The notes below the pieces were generated by a model, which saw nothing but the letters and a program-made list of their open reading frames with translations, was not told where the DNA came from and searched no databases. Below are positions 26,283 through 35,232 of a DNA stretch of 64,000 nucleotides, piece after piece. Within the stretch, counting starts at the first letter, position 1. The number at the start of each line of letters is the position of its first letter. The position numbers and the translations under genes are program-made. Source of the DNA: DATDAW01 sp036524675 (GTDB lineage: Bacteria; Verrucomicrobiota; Verrucomicrobiia; Chthoniobacterales; DASVRZ01); NCBI GenBank assembly GCA_036524675.1, contig DATDBU010000021.1:1-64000 (forward strand). The letters are read 5' to 3'.

Positions 26283-27173
26283 CTATTTGCGTTCCAAAGG
26301 ATGGAAATCAGCGGCGTGGTAGGAACTGCGAACCAGCGGGCCGGAAGCCACGTGGTCAAAACCTTTCCTACGCGCAATGTCGCCGTACAGTTCGAACGTC
26401 TCCGGTCGGATGTATTCGACTACAGGCAAGTGATTCGGCGATGGTCTTAAATACTGGCCAAGGGTCAAAACCTGCACACCCGCCTCGCGGAGGTCGTCCA
26501 TCGCCTGAAAAAGCTCCGTTTCCGTCTCGCCGAGGCCCAGCATGATGCCGCTCTTGGTCACAACGGACGGCGAAATCTCCTTCGCACGACGCAAGAAATC
26601 GAGTGACAACCGGTATTTCGCCCGGGACCGAACCAGCGGCGTCAAACGTTCGACCGTTTCAAGGTTGTGATTGAAAATATGCGGGGCTGCACTGAGCACA
26701 GCCCGGAGCGATTCGTCCTTGCCGTTAAAATCCGGAGTCAAAACTTCAATAATCATCTCCGCGTCCACACTGCGCACGGCCTCAATCGTCCGCGCGAAAT
26801 GCTCGGCACCACCATCAGCCAGGTCATCACGCGCAACGGCCGTGATGACGACATGTTTAAGCCCCATCCGTGCAACGGCTTGCGCCACCCGTTGCGGCTC
26901 GTCGACTTCCAACGGAAAAGGCTTCGCGGTGCTCACCGCGCAGAACCCGCAGGCACGCGTGCACCGTTCACCGGCGATCATAAATGTCGCCGTCCCCTGA
27001 CTCCAGCATTCCCATCGGTTCGGGCATTGAGCCTCTTCGCAAACGGTGACAAGCCGAAGGTCCGAGATCAGGGCTTTAGTTGAGAAAAACTTCGGGTTCG
27101 AAGGGAGACGAACCTTGATCCATTCCGGCTTACGTTCCTTGTGAAGGGAAGGGTCAATCTTGGGTGTAGCCAT
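26283..27173 (-). CDS. lipA: Lipoyl synthase
   Basis: A 296-residue radical-SAM enzyme inserting two sulfurs into protein-bound octanoyl groups. Both iron-sulfur clusters are visible: the auxiliary cluster ligands Cys45, Cys50 and Cys56 (VCEEAQCPNRWECW) and the radical-SAM Cys71, Cys75 and Cys78 (CTRACGFC). The C-terminal serine ligand region RSSYHAADF is also present. No lipB is adjacent. Confidence 0.97.
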   Translation of the reverse strand: MATPKIDPSLHKERKPEWIKVRLPSNPKFFSTKALISDLRLVTVCEEAQCPNRWECWSQGTATFMIAGERCTRACGFCAVSTAKPFPLEVDEPQRVAQAVARMGLKHVVITAVARDDLADGGAEHFARTIEAVRSVDAEMIIEVLTPDFNGKDESLRAVLSAAPHIFNHNLETVERLTPLVRSRAKYRLSLDFLRRAKEISPSVVTKSGIMLGLGETETELFQAMDDLREAGVQVLTLGQYLRPSPNHLPVVEYIRPETFELYGDIARRKGFDHVASGPLVRSSYHAADFHPLERK

Positions 27174-27224
27174 GTGAAGGGCAAATAATAGGAGGCGCCT
27201 CCGTCAAAAGCAACCTTCCCAAAA

Positions 27225-27318
27225 GTTTTCAATTTTCAGTTTTCAGGTTCCAGGTTTCAGGATTCAGTGATCGCGCCACTGCCAATCCGCATACCGAAAT
27301 CCCCAATCCGCACTCGAA
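27225..27318. repeat. Short repeat elements upstream of recN
   Basis: A TTTTCAG/TTTCAGG-type direct repeat (27234-27266) is followed by CCAATCCGCA-type repeats (27284-27312) that run up to the recN start codon. A closely similar CCGCAATCCGCAATCGAA stretch precedes the cyclase gene start at 35233. Confidence 0.55.
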
Positions 27319-28980
27319 ATGCTTACCTCTCTCCGAATTCGGAATCTGGCGCTCGTCGAGCATTTAGAATGGCATCCCGCCGCGGGCTACACGGCAATCA
27401 CTGGCGAGACGGGCGCTGGTAAATCGATCATTCTTGGCGCGTTAAAGCTGTTGCTTGGCGATCGCGCGGACAAGACGTTGATGCGTTCCGGTGCAGACAC
27501 CTGCACGGTAGAGGCGGTATTTTCACTTCGAAATGGCGACACGGCGGCTTTGAACCGCGATCTGGAGGAACAGGGCATTGATGCCTGCGAAGATGGACAG
27601 CTATTGCTCAAACGCTCGTTCACGGCCGCTGGAACGAACCGGCAATTCATCAATGGCAGCGCGGCGACCCTCGCGACACTCAAACGACTGGGCGACGATC
27701 TCGTCGACCTCCATGGTCCGCACGACCACCAATCGCTGTTTTCAACGGCACGCCAGCTTTCGATTCTGGATCGATTCGCAGCCGTCGATCCGTCCAAATA
27801 TGAGGCGCTTTTCCACAAAGCTTCTGATTTGCGCGGGGAGCGAGATGAACTGGCCACCAGCGAACGGGCAGTCGCGCAGGAAATCGACCTTCTCCAGTTC
27901 CAAAAGCGCGAGATCGATGACGCTGCCCTCGACGCCGCTGAAGCGGCAGCCGATGAACAGCGCTACACCGCGTTTGCCAATTCGAAACGCATCCTTGAAA
28001 CCGGCGCCGCCATTCTGGATGCCCTTGCCGAAGCAGAAGGTTCCATTCTCGCTCGCCATACGGATCTTCACCGGCATCTGCGCGACCTGGAAAGGCTCGA
28101 TTCGAGTATCGTCGATCTCTCGAGCCGCCATTCCACCCTGGTCGAAGAACTCGAAGACATCGCACAAACGCTTCAAAAACGCCTCGATTCCCTCGACCTC
28201 GATCCGGAGCAGATTCAAGCGCTCGAAGACCGCGTCAATCTTCTCCAGACACTTCGGCGTAAATACGGGCCAACCATCGAGGATGTCATCGCATTCGGCC
28301 AAACCGTCACAGCGCGCCTCGAAAAAATCACCGGGCGCGACGCCGAATTGGCGCGTCTCGATGCCGAATTGGCTGCCACAACCTCGGAAATGCTCGAAGC
28401 GGGGGCGATCATTTCTGCGGTGCGCAAAAAAGCCGCTGGTCCTCTTGGGAAAAAAGTGACCAGCCAGCTGCGCGACCTTGGTTTCAAACAGTCCAGTTTC
28501 GAAATCGTCATTACGCCGTCCGCCGAACCGCGATCAACGGGATTGGAAACCGTGGAATTCCTCTTTGCGCCCAACCCAGGCGAGCCGGCGAAACCATTGC
28601 GCACGATTGCCTCCAGCGGAGAAATCAGCCGCGTCATGCTTGCCGTCAAATCGGCGCTCGCGGGGCAGGATGCCGTTCCTCTTCTCGTTTTCGACGAAGT
28701 CGATGCCAACGTCGGAGGCGAAATTGCTCACGCCGTCGGCGAGAAAATGCGTTCACTGGGCGAAAAGCACCAGGTTCTGACAATTACGCACCTGCCACAG
28801 GTCGCCGCCCGGGCTGCAAGTCATTTCGTCGTCTCCAAACATGTCGAATCCGGCCGCACCCTGTCGCGCCTCACGGAAGTCACGCAAAGCGAACGCATTG
28901 CTGAAATTGCCCGTATGCTCGGAGGCCAATCCGACAGCGCCCGCCAACACGCCGAGGCATTGCTAGAAGGGCGACGATAA
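27319..28980 (+). CDS. recN: DNA repair protein RecN
   Basis: A 553-residue SMC-like ATPase acting in double-strand-break repair. Walker A is GETGAGKS (about 28-35). A long coiled-coil region (about 160-365) separates the ATPase halves. The C-terminal half has SSGEISRVMLAVKSAL as signature (SS instead of SG) and LLVFDEVDANVGG as Walker B. THLPQVAA is the usual RecN block. Length is normal and the gene is complete. Confidence 0.96.
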   Translation: MLTSLRIRNLALVEHLEWHPAAGYTAITGETGAGKSIILGALKLLLGDRADKTLMRSGADTCTVEAVFSLRNGDTAALNRDLEEQGIDACEDGQLLLKRSFTAAGTNRQFINGSAATLATLKRLGDDLVDLHGPHDHQSLFSTARQLSILDRFAAVDPSKYEALFHKASDLRGERDELATSERAVAQEIDLLQFQKREIDDAALDAAEAAADEQRYTAFANSKRILETGAAILDALAEAEGSILARHTDLHRHLRDLERLDSSIVDLSSRHSTLVEELEDIAQTLQKRLDSLDLDPEQIQALEDRVNLLQTLRRKYGPTIEDVIAFGQTVTARLEKITGRDAELARLDAELAATTSEMLEAGAIISAVRKKAAGPLGKKVTSQLRDLGFKQSSFEIVITPSAEPRSTGLETVEFLFAPNPGEPAKPLRTIASSGEISRVMLAVKSALAGQDAVPLLVFDEVDANVGGEIAHAVGEKMRSLGEKHQVLTITHLPQVAARAASHFVVSKHVESGRTLSRLTEVTQSERIAEIARMLGGQSDSARQHAEALLEGRR

Positions 28981-29050
28981 AGTTAAGCGATTCCGCCAGC
29001 CCTGAAGACCGGTTTGCGGACACTTCCGGTGTCGTCCATATCATTTCCTC

Positions 29051-30010
29051 ATGCATCGGACCGACTCCAGCGCATGGCGCCATTCCCACGACTACGCCGC
29101 GGACACAACGACTGCGGAGCATCGAACGCGTATCGTGATCAGCATTACCGCCGCAATGATGGTCGTCGAAATTGTCGCCGGCATCGCGTTCAATTCCATG
29201 GCGTTGCTCGCCGATGGCTGGCATATGAGCACGCACGTCGCCGCGTTTCTCATCACAGCATTGGCCTACTATTTCAGCCGCCGCCACGCGACGGATCCCC
29301 GGTTCAGCTTCGGCACGGGCAAAATGGGCGTTCTCGGCGGCTTCGCGAGTGCCGTGATTCTCGCCATCATCGCACTCCTCATGGCGGGTGAGTCCGCGCA
29401 TCGGGTTTTCGATCCGAGACCCATCCAATTCAACGAAGCAATCGTCATCGCCTGCATCGGCCTGCTGGTCAATTTAACCTGCGCCCTGCTTCTCAAGGAT
29501 CACCATCACCACCACGGACACGGTCATGGCCACAGCCATGACGATCACCACCATCATCACGATCTCAACAGGCATGCCGCTTACCTTCATGTGCTTGCCG
29601 ACGCACTGACGTCAGTGACAGCTATCGTGGCGTTGCTCGCCGGTAAATTCTTCGGATGGTCCTGGCTCGACCCAGTCATCGGCATCGCTGGCAGCATCGT
29701 CGTGGCTGTTTGGGCCTACGGCCTTATCCGAAACACCAGCGGCATCCTGCTGGATCGCACTCCGGAGACCTCCGACTTGCCCGATGAGATCCGTCGCGCC
29801 GTTGAGAACGACGGGGATTCCATCATTACCGATCTGCACATTTGGCAGGTAGGCGCGGGCCAGTTTGCCGCAATCGTTTCGATCGTTGCCCATCAACCCA
29901 AGTCGGTCGAGGCGTATCGCGAACTGTTCCACGAGCACGAGGAGCTGGTTCACGTAACCATTGAAGTGCAGCAATGCCAGGATCACGAAAAGGCGCACGA
30001 AAAGGCGTGA
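29051..30010 (+). CDS. Cation diffusion facilitator, zinc/cobalt/cadmium efflux (CzcD/DmeF type)
   Basis: A 319-residue inner-membrane antiporter with six helices. Metal-site motifs are ADGWHMSTH in helix 2 and HVLADALTSV in helix 5. A His-rich cytosolic loop (about 153-177, HGHGHGHSHDDHHHHH) and a cytosolic C-terminal domain are typical. The ADGWHMSTHVAAF form and the histidine-rich loop resemble DmeF/ZitB members. It begins 70 bp after recN, and no metal-responsive regulator is adjacent. Confidence 0.93.
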   Translation: MHRTDSSAWRHSHDYAADTTTAEHRTRIVISITAAMMVVEIVAGIAFNSMALLADGWHMSTHVAAFLITALAYYFSRRHATDPRFSFGTGKMGVLGGFASAVILAIIALLMAGESAHRVFDPRPIQFNEAIVIACIGLLVNLTCALLLKDHHHHHGHGHGHSHDDHHHHHDLNRHAAYLHVLADALTSVTAIVALLAGKFFGWSWLDPVIGIAGSIVVAVWAYGLIRNTSGILLDRTPETSDLPDEIRRAVENDGDSIITDLHIWQVGAGQFAAIVSIVAHQPKSVEAYRELFHEHEELVHVTIEVQQCQDHEKAHEKA

Positions 30011-30061
30011 ACGAACCCGGCGTCTCCTTCCATCACCTCAGGTCAAGGCGCTGATGGCTAT

Positions 30062-31027
30062 TTAGGTCGTGCGACTCGAATTTCCCGTCGCCAGCTTCTC
30101 CCAGGCCGCCCGCTGCTCTTTCGTCAACTCCGTCGGAATCACCACTTCCAGCACGACGTAGAAATCGCCGCGCGTCCCGGTCGTCATTCCCGGAAGGCCT
30201 TTTCCCCGCAAACGCAGTTTCTGGCCAACCTGGCTGCCAGGACGGACTTTAAGCTTCACTCTTCCGTCGGGTGTCGGAACGGCAATTTCCGCTCCCAGCA
30301 CCAATTGCCAGGGCTCGAGTTGCACCCGGTAAATCAAATCGTTCCCATCGATCTCGTAGTCTGGGTGTTTTGCGATCCGCACATTCAAATACAGATCGCC
30401 GGCCTCGCCTCCCTGCGCTCCAGCCTCGCCCCGTCCTGCCAGGCGGATACGTTTTCCTTCGCGAACGCCGGGGGGAATCTTGACCGTGTATGTCTCCACC
30501 TTCCCTTCGTGTCCGCGGCGGAAGGAAACGGTTCGCTTCGAGCCATGGAGGACTTCATCGATGGTCACCATCAAGTCCGCCTCGACGTCCTGACCGCGAA
30601 CGGCACCAAAACCCATCCGGCTGCCGTCCGTAAAACCCCCACGGCTAAAGCGCGCGCCGCCTCCAAAAAATTGCTCGAAAAAATCGCTAAAACCGGTCCC
30701 GCCAAATTCGAAATCCGGTTCTGGCGGAAAGCCTGCCGCTGTGCGCCCGCGCCCTCTACGTGGCTGCGGCCCGGCACCTGCACCAGCGTATTCCTGCCAG
30801 CTCGGCCCGAGTTGATCGTATTTCTTACGTTTTTCAGGATCACCGAGAACCTCGTAAGCTTCGTTGATCTCTTTAAATTTCGCCTCCGCCGCCTTCTTGT
30901 CTTTTTCCTCAGCGACATCCGGATGGTGCTTCCGCGCGAGTTTGCGAAACGCTTTGCGAACTTCGTCCTGGGTCGCTGTTTTAGAGATGCCAAGAATTTC
31001 GTAGTAGTCCCTGTATTGAACGGCCAT
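30062..31027 (-). CDS. DnaJ-type co-chaperone without zinc finger (CbpA-like)
   Basis: A 321-residue type II J-protein that stimulates DnaK. The J domain (about 5-75) has the HPD motif (KHHPDVAEE). A Gly/Phe/Arg-rich linker (about 80-150) and two beta-barrel substrate-binding domains (about 155-310, KIPPGVREGKRIRLAGRG) follow. No CXXCXGXG zinc repeats are present. It lies near two Hsp20 genes, forming a small chaperone neighbourhood. Confidence 0.93.
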   Translation of the reverse strand: MAVQYRDYYEILGISKTATQDEVRKAFRKLARKHHPDVAEEKDKKAAEAKFKEINEAYEVLGDPEKRKKYDQLGPSWQEYAGAGAGPQPRRGRGRTAAGFPPEPDFEFGGTGFSDFFEQFFGGGARFSRGGFTDGSRMGFGAVRGQDVEADLMVTIDEVLHGSKRTVSFRRGHEGKVETYTVKIPPGVREGKRIRLAGRGEAGAQGGEAGDLYLNVRIAKHPDYEIDGNDLIYRVQLEPWQLVLGAEIAVPTPDGRVKLKVRPGSQVGQKLRLRGKGLPGMTTGTRGDFYVVLEVVIPTELTKEQRAAWEKLATGNSSRTT

Positions 31028-31034
31028 TGTCTGT

Positions 31035-31140
31035 GGAAATTAAGAGTTAAGAATTAAGAATTCAACTGCGCGCCTGGAAACGCCCTGGTTCCGTCCACAT
31101 CGGTCCCTTAACCCGTAATTCTTAACTTTTAACTTCTCGC
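31035..31140. repeat. Intergenic AT-rich repeat with inverted arms
   Basis: The left side (31036-31062) has three overlapping TTAAGA/AATTAAG units. The right side (31110-31137) has the inverted form (CCGTAATTCTTAACTTTTAAC). Together they can form a long imperfect hairpin between the divergent dnaJ-like and ompA-like genes, near both promoters. Confidence 0.5.
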
Positions 31141-31162
31141 GTAGGCGGTATCTTGCGCGCCA

Positions 31163-32218
31163 ATGGCATATTCCGCGTATTCGTATTCCCGATCGAGCCG
31201 CGCTGCCCGGCCCCAACCAACCGCTGGACCGGATTGGGCATTTCGCCGGTGGCTTTTCCCAATGCTTTTTCTCTCGCTGCTCATCCATGCGGGAATCGTT
31301 TTATTTTTTCAGTTCAAACGCCTCAACTCATTCGTCCCGATTCAGGAGGAGCGTCTTGTTCAACGGCCATTCCAGCTCAGCCGCGCGCAGATCGACCCGA
31401 AAGTTCTCCAGCAGAGTGAAGTTCCCGCTCCCGCAACGATCGCAACCAAGCCACTCGCCGACATTGCAAATGTCCAGCTTCCCGATCCCAAACAATCCTT
31501 CGAGGAGGCAATGAAAGAAATCCGTGCCACGCCAGCAACGGCAGACCTTTCCAAACCGCTTCAGAACGAAAAACCTAAAGTCGATCCTGCAAATATCAAC
31601 GCGGCGTTCACCAAAATGGAAGAACGCAGCGCTCAGGCGCTCGACAACGAGATGGAAAAGCTCCGTAAAGAGCTGACCGCCGAGAAACCAGAATCCCTGA
31701 ATCAACCAGCTCTCCGTGCCCAAGGGCTCACCGATTCCAGCACCGATAGCCGCTCTGACGCGAACACCAAAAAACTTGGCGACACAGCGGGCCCCGATTC
31801 GGCCGTTCCCGGTTTCAGCTCATTGGATCAACTCATCACTCAGACGGGCCCACTCAAGCCCGGCACGGCACCGATCTTGATGCCGACGGATTTGCTTTTC
31901 GACTACGACAGCTACAATCTGCGCCCCGGCGCCGTGACCAGCCTGCAGGCATTGGGCCGGCTCATTCAAAAAAATCCGGCGGCATCGTTCGTAATTGAAG
32001 GTCACACGGACTCGTTCGGATCGGATGACTACAACGTGACCCTGAGCCAGGAGCGCGCCGATGCGGTGAAGGTTTGGCTGGTTCAGAGTATGGGCATCAA
32101 TGCCACGCGAATTCAGACCCGCGGTTTCGGAAAATCCCGCCTGCTCGTCCCGGGCAGCAAAAGCATCGAAGAACAACAGCTCAACCGGCGGGTGGAAATC
32201 GTCATAAAAACGAAGTAG
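31163..32218 (+). CDS. OmpA-family peptidoglycan-binding protein with N-terminal membrane anchor
   Basis: A 351-residue protein. A basic cytosolic start is followed by one membrane helix (about 31-51, LFPMLFLSLLIHAGIVLFF) and a long Pro/Ala/Lys-rich periplasmic stalk (about 60-235). The OmpA domain closes it (about 240-350), with LLFDYDSYNLRPGA, VIEGHTDSFGSDDYNVTLSQ and the NRRVEIVIKTK end; the Asp and Arg that hold diaminopimelate are present. It probably links the inner membrane to peptidoglycan. A bidirectional terminator follows. Confidence 0.88.
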   Translation: MAYSAYSYSRSSRAARPQPTAGPDWAFRRWLFPMLFLSLLIHAGIVLFFQFKRLNSFVPIQEERLVQRPFQLSRAQIDPKVLQQSEVPAPATIATKPLADIANVQLPDPKQSFEEAMKEIRATPATADLSKPLQNEKPKVDPANINAAFTKMEERSAQALDNEMEKLRKELTAEKPESLNQPALRAQGLTDSSTDSRSDANTKKLGDTAGPDSAVPGFSSLDQLITQTGPLKPGTAPILMPTDLLFDYDSYNLRPGAVTSLQALGRLIQKNPAASFVIEGHTDSFGSDDYNVTLSQERADAVKVWLVQSMGINATRIQTRGFGKSRLLVPGSKSIEEQQLNRRVEIVIKTK

Positions 32219-32280
32219 GCCGGTCAGAGGAGAACCCGCAGGTCCCATCGACCTGCACGGAGGCTTTTGATCGTTACGGC

Positions 32281-32318
32281 AAAAAGAAAGCGGCGCGAAC
32301 GCCGCTTTCTGTGTTTTT
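32281..32318. terminator. Bidirectional intrinsic terminator
   Basis: An 11-bp perfect stem (32285-32295 with 32300-32310) with a CGAA loop is flanked by T-rich sequence on the right and an A run on the left. It serves the convergent ompA-like gene on plus and the Hsp20 gene on minus. Confidence 0.88.
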
Positions 32319-32338
32319 ATTGCCGATCGCAGGTGGGA

Positions 32339-32716
32339 TTAACTGACCGCAATTTTACGCGGCTTCAGCTTTTCCGCCTTGGGAAGCGTCAGGGTTAACA
32401 CGCCGTCCTTCAGGCTCGCGCTGATTCGCGTGGTGTCGATGCTGGGAGCCAGCTCGAAAACACGGCGATAGTCGAGGTCGCGAATTTCCGTGTAAACCGG
32501 ATCGCCATACTGTGGGCGAGCGGCTTTCCGTCCCGTAACCGTTAGACGATCCTCTTCAATGGCGATATCGAGGCCTGCGGCATCGACGCCTGGAAGGTCC
32601 AGGAAAACCGTCGTTGCCTCGCCGTTCCGGCGAATCGTCGCCAGCGGCGCCGTGTAAAGACGGCGGTCGGCTGTTTCCGGGGCCGATTCCGCGGTAGTAA
32701 AAGTGGATGTGCTCAT
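32339..32716 (-). CDS. Small heat-shock protein (Hsp20), first copy
   Basis: A 125-residue alpha-crystallin-domain chaperone that holds unfolding proteins. The domain covers about 25-118 with DLPGVDAAGLDIAIEEDRL and the A-x-x-x-n-G-v-L signature SASLKDGVLTLTLPKAE. It follows the second Hsp20 gene on the same strand after 84 bp. The two copies are only distantly similar, so they are not a recent duplication. Confidence 0.93.
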   Translation of the reverse strand: MSTSTFTTAESAPETADRRLYTAPLATIRRNGEATTVFLDLPGVDAAGLDIAIEEDRLTVTGRKAARPQYGDPVYTEIRDLDYRRVFELAPSIDTTRISASLKDGVLTLTLPKAEKLKPRKIAVS

Positions 32717-32800
32717 AAATAATGTGAATTTTGGGTAAGTTCTTTAGCCTTGTGCGGGACCCACCATCGGGTCCCGCCATTTGGGTGGATTGGCTGGCTA

Positions 32801-33262
32801 TTAGGAGGCGTTGACCGTGATCTGCCGCGGTTTTCCTTCTTCCGATTTCGGCAGAACGACCGTCAGCACACCGTCCTTATAGCTGGCCGTGACTTTGTCG
32901 GCATCGACGACGGCAGGAAGGTGGACCGAGCGCAGGAAGCGGCCGAAATGCCGCTCGCTGCGAAAGGTTTCGCCGTCGTATTTTTCGGCTTCCTGTTTGC
33001 GCTCGCCGCTGATGCTTAAAGCGCCTTCGTGAATGGAAATATCGATTTCATCCTTATTTAGGCCAGGCAACTCGACGGTGACCGTGACGTTGTCCTTGTC
33101 CTGATACACATCGAGAGGCGGGTTCCAGCCGCCAAACAAATTGGACGGGCCTTCGCCGAAATTTCCCTCGAACAATCGATTCATTTCCTGTTGGAGAGTG
33201 GCCAACCGGTCGAAGGGCGACCAGACGGACCGCTCAGGGTTACGATAGTGGATTAGGTTCAT
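32801..33262 (-). CDS. Small heat-shock protein (Hsp20), second copy
   Basis: A 153-residue Hsp20. The N-terminal arm (RNPERSVWSPFDRLATLQQEMNRLFEG) is typical of class A bacterial Hsp20. The alpha-crystallin domain has ELPGLNKDEIDISIHEGALSI-like strands and the signature ASYKDGVLTVVLPKSE. The ATG at 33262 is used because the conserved N-terminus begins there; the frame is open further upstream. Upstream DNA shows no CIRCE element. Confidence 0.93.
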   Translation of the reverse strand: MNLIHYRNPERSVWSPFDRLATLQQEMNRLFEGNFGEGPSNLFGGWNPPLDVYQDKDNVTVTVELPGLNKDEIDISIHEGALSISGERKQEAEKYDGETFRSERHFGRFLRSVHLPAVVDADKVTASYKDGVLTVVLPKSEEGKPRQITVNAS

Positions 33263-33439
33263 AGTTTTGGATGGTATTAAGAGGCTGCTGACTGCGAACA
33301 GACAGCTTGCGTCTTCCTTCCAAAGCTTACGCCGTGCCGCGAACGCAAATCCGCACAAGTAGCTTGTAATAAACAAGTTCCGCATACACTCCAGAATGAA
33401 AAATGCGACATTGTGACGCAGGACTTTGAGCGCAGAAAT

Positions 33440-34186
33440 TCACAGTGTCATTTTGACGCATTCCAGCTTCTCCGGTGAAAGATGAGCGGGATGTTCGTAG
33501 CTGCCCTTACGGTTTCCGAGTAAGACGGACGCGACCGGGATCGTGTCAATGTGGGGGTAATGTTTCCACTGCCTACTTACGAAATGCCACCATTCCGTCC
33601 GCGTAGGATGAAAGCCATTGTCCAGCATCGCTTTTTGAAGAAGCTGCACACGACGCAGAATTTGATAGTCATCGCCCTTGTAGAAATAACCGGCTGACCC
33701 GTCCATCGCGTCGAAATCCGTGGGCATGGGAAGTTCCTTGCCCGTGGCGAGATCATAAAGGGTAACGTCAACCGCAACCCCGCGGTTGTGAAGCGGATGA
33801 AGGCCAGGATCGGCGACGTAACGCGTATCGGGAAGCGCGGCGAAAAGAGCTTTCTGGGCATAAATCGGGCGCCAGGCATCCCAGACTCGGAGTCCATAAC
33901 CGTATTTGCGGAGGGCAAATTGGGCGTTCTGAAGCTCAATCGCCACCCCTCGGCGAAGCAGAGCTTGGAAATCGGGCGGATAAATAGGTTTACCCGTGAC
34001 GTTGGCAGCCGTCTTATATTTGAGATCGATCTGAATCGAGGGCTCGATGCTCTGAATGGAAACCATGTCGAGCAAATTGGGCGTCGGCGCGATATCAGCG
34101 GCCTTCGCCGACTGAGATCGTGCAGGATGGCTCAGCAGAATGCCGAAAAACAGGGTGAGGATCGCGATTGTAAATGGCGGTTTCAC
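33440..34186 (-). CDS. Periplasmic D-alanyl-D-alanine dipeptidase (VanX/DdpX-type)
   Basis: A 248-residue zinc peptidase with a signal peptide (about 1-24, ending ARSQS). The catalytic blocks are GLRVWDAWRP, HPLHNRGVAVDVTL (SxHxxGxAxD-type zinc ligands His and Asp) and TEWWHF (ExxWH with catalytic Glu and zinc His). DdpX-type enzymes recycle D-Ala-D-Ala from peptidoglycan. No vanH/vanA neighbours are present, so this is not a resistance cluster. Confidence 0.9.
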   Translation of the reverse strand: MKPPFTIAILTLFFGILLSHPARSQSAKAADIAPTPNLLDMVSIQSIEPSIQIDLKYKTAANVTGKPIYPPDFQALLRRGVAIELQNAQFALRKYGYGLRVWDAWRPIYAQKALFAALPDTRYVADPGLHPLHNRGVAVDVTLYDLATGKELPMPTDFDAMDGSAGYFYKGDDYQILRRVQLLQKAMLDNGFHPTRTEWWHFVSRQWKHYPHIDTIPVASVLLGNRKGSYEHPAHLSPEKLECVKMTL

Positions 34187-34232
34187 CCGGCGGATTCAAG
34201 CCGCAACGAGGCATTTGGGCAAGCCGGAGACG

Positions 34233-34607
34233 TCAGGCGTTTTTCTCGGGAGAGCAGAACCACAGTTTGTTGCCTTCGCTGTCCAGAAAGCTGCCGACAT
34301 AGAATTCGTCGAACAAGGCCACAGGATCAGAAATAACAACTCCGCGCCCGAGAAGCGCGCGCTCGGTTTCGCGGGCGTTTTCCGTAGCGATGGTAATGCG
34401 CGGGTTTGGCAGCTGCGTGGGAGGCGCATACCAATTCGCCTTCAACATCAGAATGGTTTCGCCGAGAAAATAGCCGACCTGTTCGTCGCCCTCGAAGGCG
34501 GGCGGAAGGCCGAGCGTCTCGCTGTAAAACCGGTTGGCGCGTTCCAGATCCAGGACGGAGAACGCGATGACTTTGACACGCAGAAAGCCAAAAGGGGAAG
34601 CGGACAT
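34233..34607 (-). CDS. VOC (glyoxalase/bleomycin-resistance) family protein
   Basis: A 124-residue protein made of the usual two beta-alpha-beta-beta-beta units. It opens with VIAFSVLDLERANRFYSETLG and ends with YVGSFLDSEGNKLWFCSPEK. Metal-binding positions cannot be assigned with certainty. Function could be any of several (lyase, isomerase, dioxygenase or drug binding). It is a single gene between the dipeptidase and an unknown small gene. Confidence 0.85.
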   Translation of the reverse strand: MSASPFGFLRVKVIAFSVLDLERANRFYSETLGLPPAFEGDEQVGYFLGETILMLKANWYAPPTQLPNPRITIATENARETERALLGRGVVISDPVALFDEFYVGSFLDSEGNKLWFCSPEKNA

Positions 34608-34660
34608 GGGGAATCGAGGCCTCCGACAACCCTAGCACCTGAAAGGTCGAAGTCATGCCT

Positions 34661-35020
34661 TCAGATCGCGTTCGACGGCGCGGATTCGAACTCGTCTTCC
34701 GTGGATTCCTCAATTCGCACCAGATGTGGGTTAGCGCGACATATCTCGATGAAACTTTGCAGGGATTCAGGTCGGTCCAGGGCAATTCGAATGAACTGGA
34801 TTGCGCCGGATCGCTTGCGAGCCGAGCCGAGAACGAAACGGGCGCTCAGGTCGGGAAATAGATCAAACTGATAATAGGCGGCCTCCTCGCTGGCAAAGAT
34901 CAGTTTCAGAAAAAATTGGACAGATTGATCAGGTTGATTGGTATCTGCTAAAATGTCTTCCTTGAAATCGGTCGGTGCGATGTCCGCCGCAAAGCCGATC
35001 AGCATTCGGGTTTCACGCAT
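34661..35020 (-). CDS. Hypothetical protein
   Basis: A 119-residue protein that I do not recognise. It has no signal peptide or membrane segment. A mixed alpha/beta composition (FFLKLIFASEEAAYYQFDLFPD, FIRIALDRPESLQSFIEICRANPHLVRI) and an acidic C-terminus (ESTEDEFES) look like real coding sequence. The frame is open upstream to 35095, but the ATG at 35020 leaves room for the divergent cyclase gene promoter. Function is unknown. Confidence 0.5.
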   Translation of the reverse strand: MRETRMLIGFAADIAPTDFKEDILADTNQPDQSVQFFLKLIFASEEAAYYQFDLFPDLSARFVLGSARKRSGAIQFIRIALDRPESLQSFIEICRANPHLVRIEESTEDEFESAPSNAI

Positions 35021-35189
35021 TGCAATGTTTGAGGAGATACAGGCATGAGGGGATGGGTTGCACTCGTCATTCTCACGAAATCGCACCGCCAGCAATACGG
35101 TCGAACTGAATCGCGCCGCTGAACGTAAAAAAGGAAAATGCTGTCAGCTTGATTCCGGGGCTGGGCGCGGCAACAGTGGGCGGCGCGAT

Positions 35190-35232
35190 CTTTAACCAAT
35201 CCGCGATCCGCGTTCCGCAATCCGCAATCGAA
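35190..35232. repeat. ATCCGC repeat in the leader of the cyclase gene
   Basis: Five imperfect ATCCGCR/TTCCGCA units run from about 35199 to 35230 and abut the start codon at 35233. The last 18 bases match the equivalent position upstream of recN except for one base. Confidence 0.55.

Noticed and set aside
33263..33439. CIRCE element before the Hsp20 genes
   Set aside because: No TTAGCACTC/GAGTGCTAA inverted repeat is present.
33440..34186. Vancomycin-resistance cluster
   Set aside because: The VanX-like dipeptidase is exported and has no vanH, vanA or vanRS neighbours; a cell-wall recycling role is more likely.
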